From IMG/VR virus record IMGVR_UViG_3300044950_000448, positions 1-22,879 of that record: a stretch of DNA of 22,879 bases; one strand, 5' to 3'. The translations under genes were made by a program, and so were the position numbers. Below are positions 21,978 to 22,879 of the stretch, in pieces; within the stretch, counting starts at the first letter, position 1, and each line of letters opens with the position of its first letter. Under the pieces are notes generated by a model. That model was not told the origin of the DNA. It saw only the letters and a program-made list of their open reading frames with translations, and did no database searches. The stretch comes from a virus.

Positions 21978-22879
21978 ATGTCAGGTGTTGTGATTGAAGT
22001 AGATTCACGCACAAATAAGGCGAGAAAGGAACTTGCGGAAATAAATCGTAATCTGGCTCAGATGGTCAGAAACGGCAATGCAGCACAAAAAAGTACAGTA
22101 GCTTTAGATAAGAAAGCTTTATCCAATGTAAATAAGAGCGTTAAAGATGTAAATCGTTCTTTCGCTGGATTCGACAAAAACATATCAGCGACAAAAGTGT
22201 TATCATCCGGTGCCGAAACAGCCACGAAAAGTTTCGGTGGTCTGAAGACAGCTGTATTTAGTTTAGCCGCAGCTTTTGCAGCGATAAAAGGTGTTGGTTT
22301 TTACAATGAGACGGCCGATGAGTTAACACGTATACAAAACAAGTTGCGACTTGTTACAGATACAACCGAAGAACTTATGATCGCGCAGAGAAAACTCTAT
22401 TCAATATCACGTGAGAGTTGGACGACATTTCAAGGTACTGCCGATGTGTTTTTCAACATCGCAAGGTCAATGCAAGAAACGGGCATGGCCACTAACGTTA
22501 TGTTTGAAATTACCAATACGTTACAGAAAACGATTGCAATATCGGGTACAACAGCACAAGGTGCTTCTGCCGCGCTTATTCAATTAAATCAAGGCATGGC
22601 GTCAGGTACACTTCGTGGTGAAGAGCTTAATTCAGTATTAGAGCAGATACCTCGTTTGGGTATGCTGTTGACAAAATCGTTAAATATGAACACAGGTTCT
22701 TTACGTAAGTATGCTGAAGAGGGTAAACTTACTACGAACGTTGTGTTGGGAATTATTCGTGATAACAAGGATATAATTGACAAAGAATTCAATGTAACTA
22801 TTCAAACAGCTAGTCAAGCTTTTGAACAATTAAATGGTGCTATTCGTTTGTTATTTGGTACATTGAATCAAAGAATGGG
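21978..22879 (+). CDS. Tape measure protein, N-terminal part (runs past window end)
   Basis: ATG 21978 follows AAGGAG (21967-21972) with 5-nt spacing. The frame stays open for 300 codons to the window edge. The N-terminal about 70 residues are charged and helical. A hydrophobic stretch (A-V-F-S-L-A-A-A-F-A-A-I-K-G-V-G) lies at about residues 90-110. Then comes the signature of the tape measure N-terminal domain: M-A-S-G-T-L-R-G-E-E-L-N-S-V-L-E-Q-I-P-R-L and L-R-K-Y-A-E-E-G-K-L-T. The protein sets tail length and helps the DNA cross the cell envelope. Placement after the chaperone pair fits. Confidence 0.93.
   Translation, partial: MSGVVIEVDSRTNKARKELAEINRNLAQMVRNGNAAQKSTVALDKKALSNVNKSVKDVNRSFAGFDKNISATKVLSSGAETATKSFGGLKTAVFSLAAAFAAIKGVGFYNETADELTRIQNKLRLVTDTTEELMIAQRKLYSISRESWTTFQGTADVFFNIARSMQETGMATNVMFEITNTLQKTIAISGTTAQGASAALIQLNQGMASGTLRGEELNSVLEQIPRLGMLLTKSLNMNTGSLRKYAEEGKLTTNVVLGIIRDNKDIIDKEFNVTIQTASQAFEQLNGAIRLLFGTLNQRM

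Overview
The window is part of the late (virion) region of a tailed bacteriophage or prophage. Every supported gene lies on the + strand, packed with short gaps or overlapping stop/start codons. There is no rRNA, tRNA, CRISPR array, insertion sequence, integrase or lysis gene. The order portal, MuF-like protein, scaffold, major capsid, head-tail connectors, tail tube, frameshifted tail chaperones, tape measure, with no sheath gene, indicates a long non-contractile tail (siphovirus-like). The host cannot be read from the sequence. Shine-Dalgarno sites are of the usual bacterial kind, and the DUF4055-type portal and DnaT-like connector suggest, weakly, a Gram-negative host.

Layout. 1-4951: two paralogous fibre or adhesin genes built from about 41-residue Asp-box (S-x-D-G-x-x-W) blades followed by beta-sandwich domains. 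In the first locus the product is split by an amber codon into two ORFs (to 1256, and 1266-1796). In the second (1871-4951) the same domains are fused. 5007-6651: a virion structural protein and a small tail protein. 6655-10005: a 1116-residue protein made almost entirely of about 45 copies of a 22-residue Q-T-H/R repeat. 10002-10499: two small virion-associated genes. 10501-12039: portal. 12175-13560: MuF-like minor head protein. 13535-16831: a complete single-subunit (T7/N4-type) RNA polymerase. 16916-18842: scaffold and major capsid. 18851-20655: connector, head closure, tail terminator and tail tube. 20731-21922: a small gene, the tail assembly chaperone pair with a +1 (or -2) frameshift, and a gp10-like protein. 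21978 to the end: N-terminus of the tape measure.

Main result. The 1098-residue protein between the MuF gene and the scaffold carries every catalytic motif of the T7/N4 RNA polymerase family: D404-x-R-x-R408-x-Y, D554 in motif A, R616-x3-K620-x7-Y628-G in motif B, and H996-D997 in motif C. Its size and spacing resemble the N4 mini-virion RNA polymerase. Its place inside the head operon, overlapping a MuF gene, suggests a polymerase packaged in the capsid and ejected with the DNA to start early transcription. The catalytic assignment is read directly from the sequence; virion packaging is inference from position.

Genes probably act together as follows: the fibre cluster handles adsorption; portal, MuF protein, scaffold and capsid build the procapsid, with the polymerase possibly loaded through MuF; connector, terminator, tube, chaperones and tape measure build the tail. 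Structured non-coding stretches at 12040-12174, 16862-16900, 20669-20690 and 21926-21957 punctuate the operon and may tune expression.
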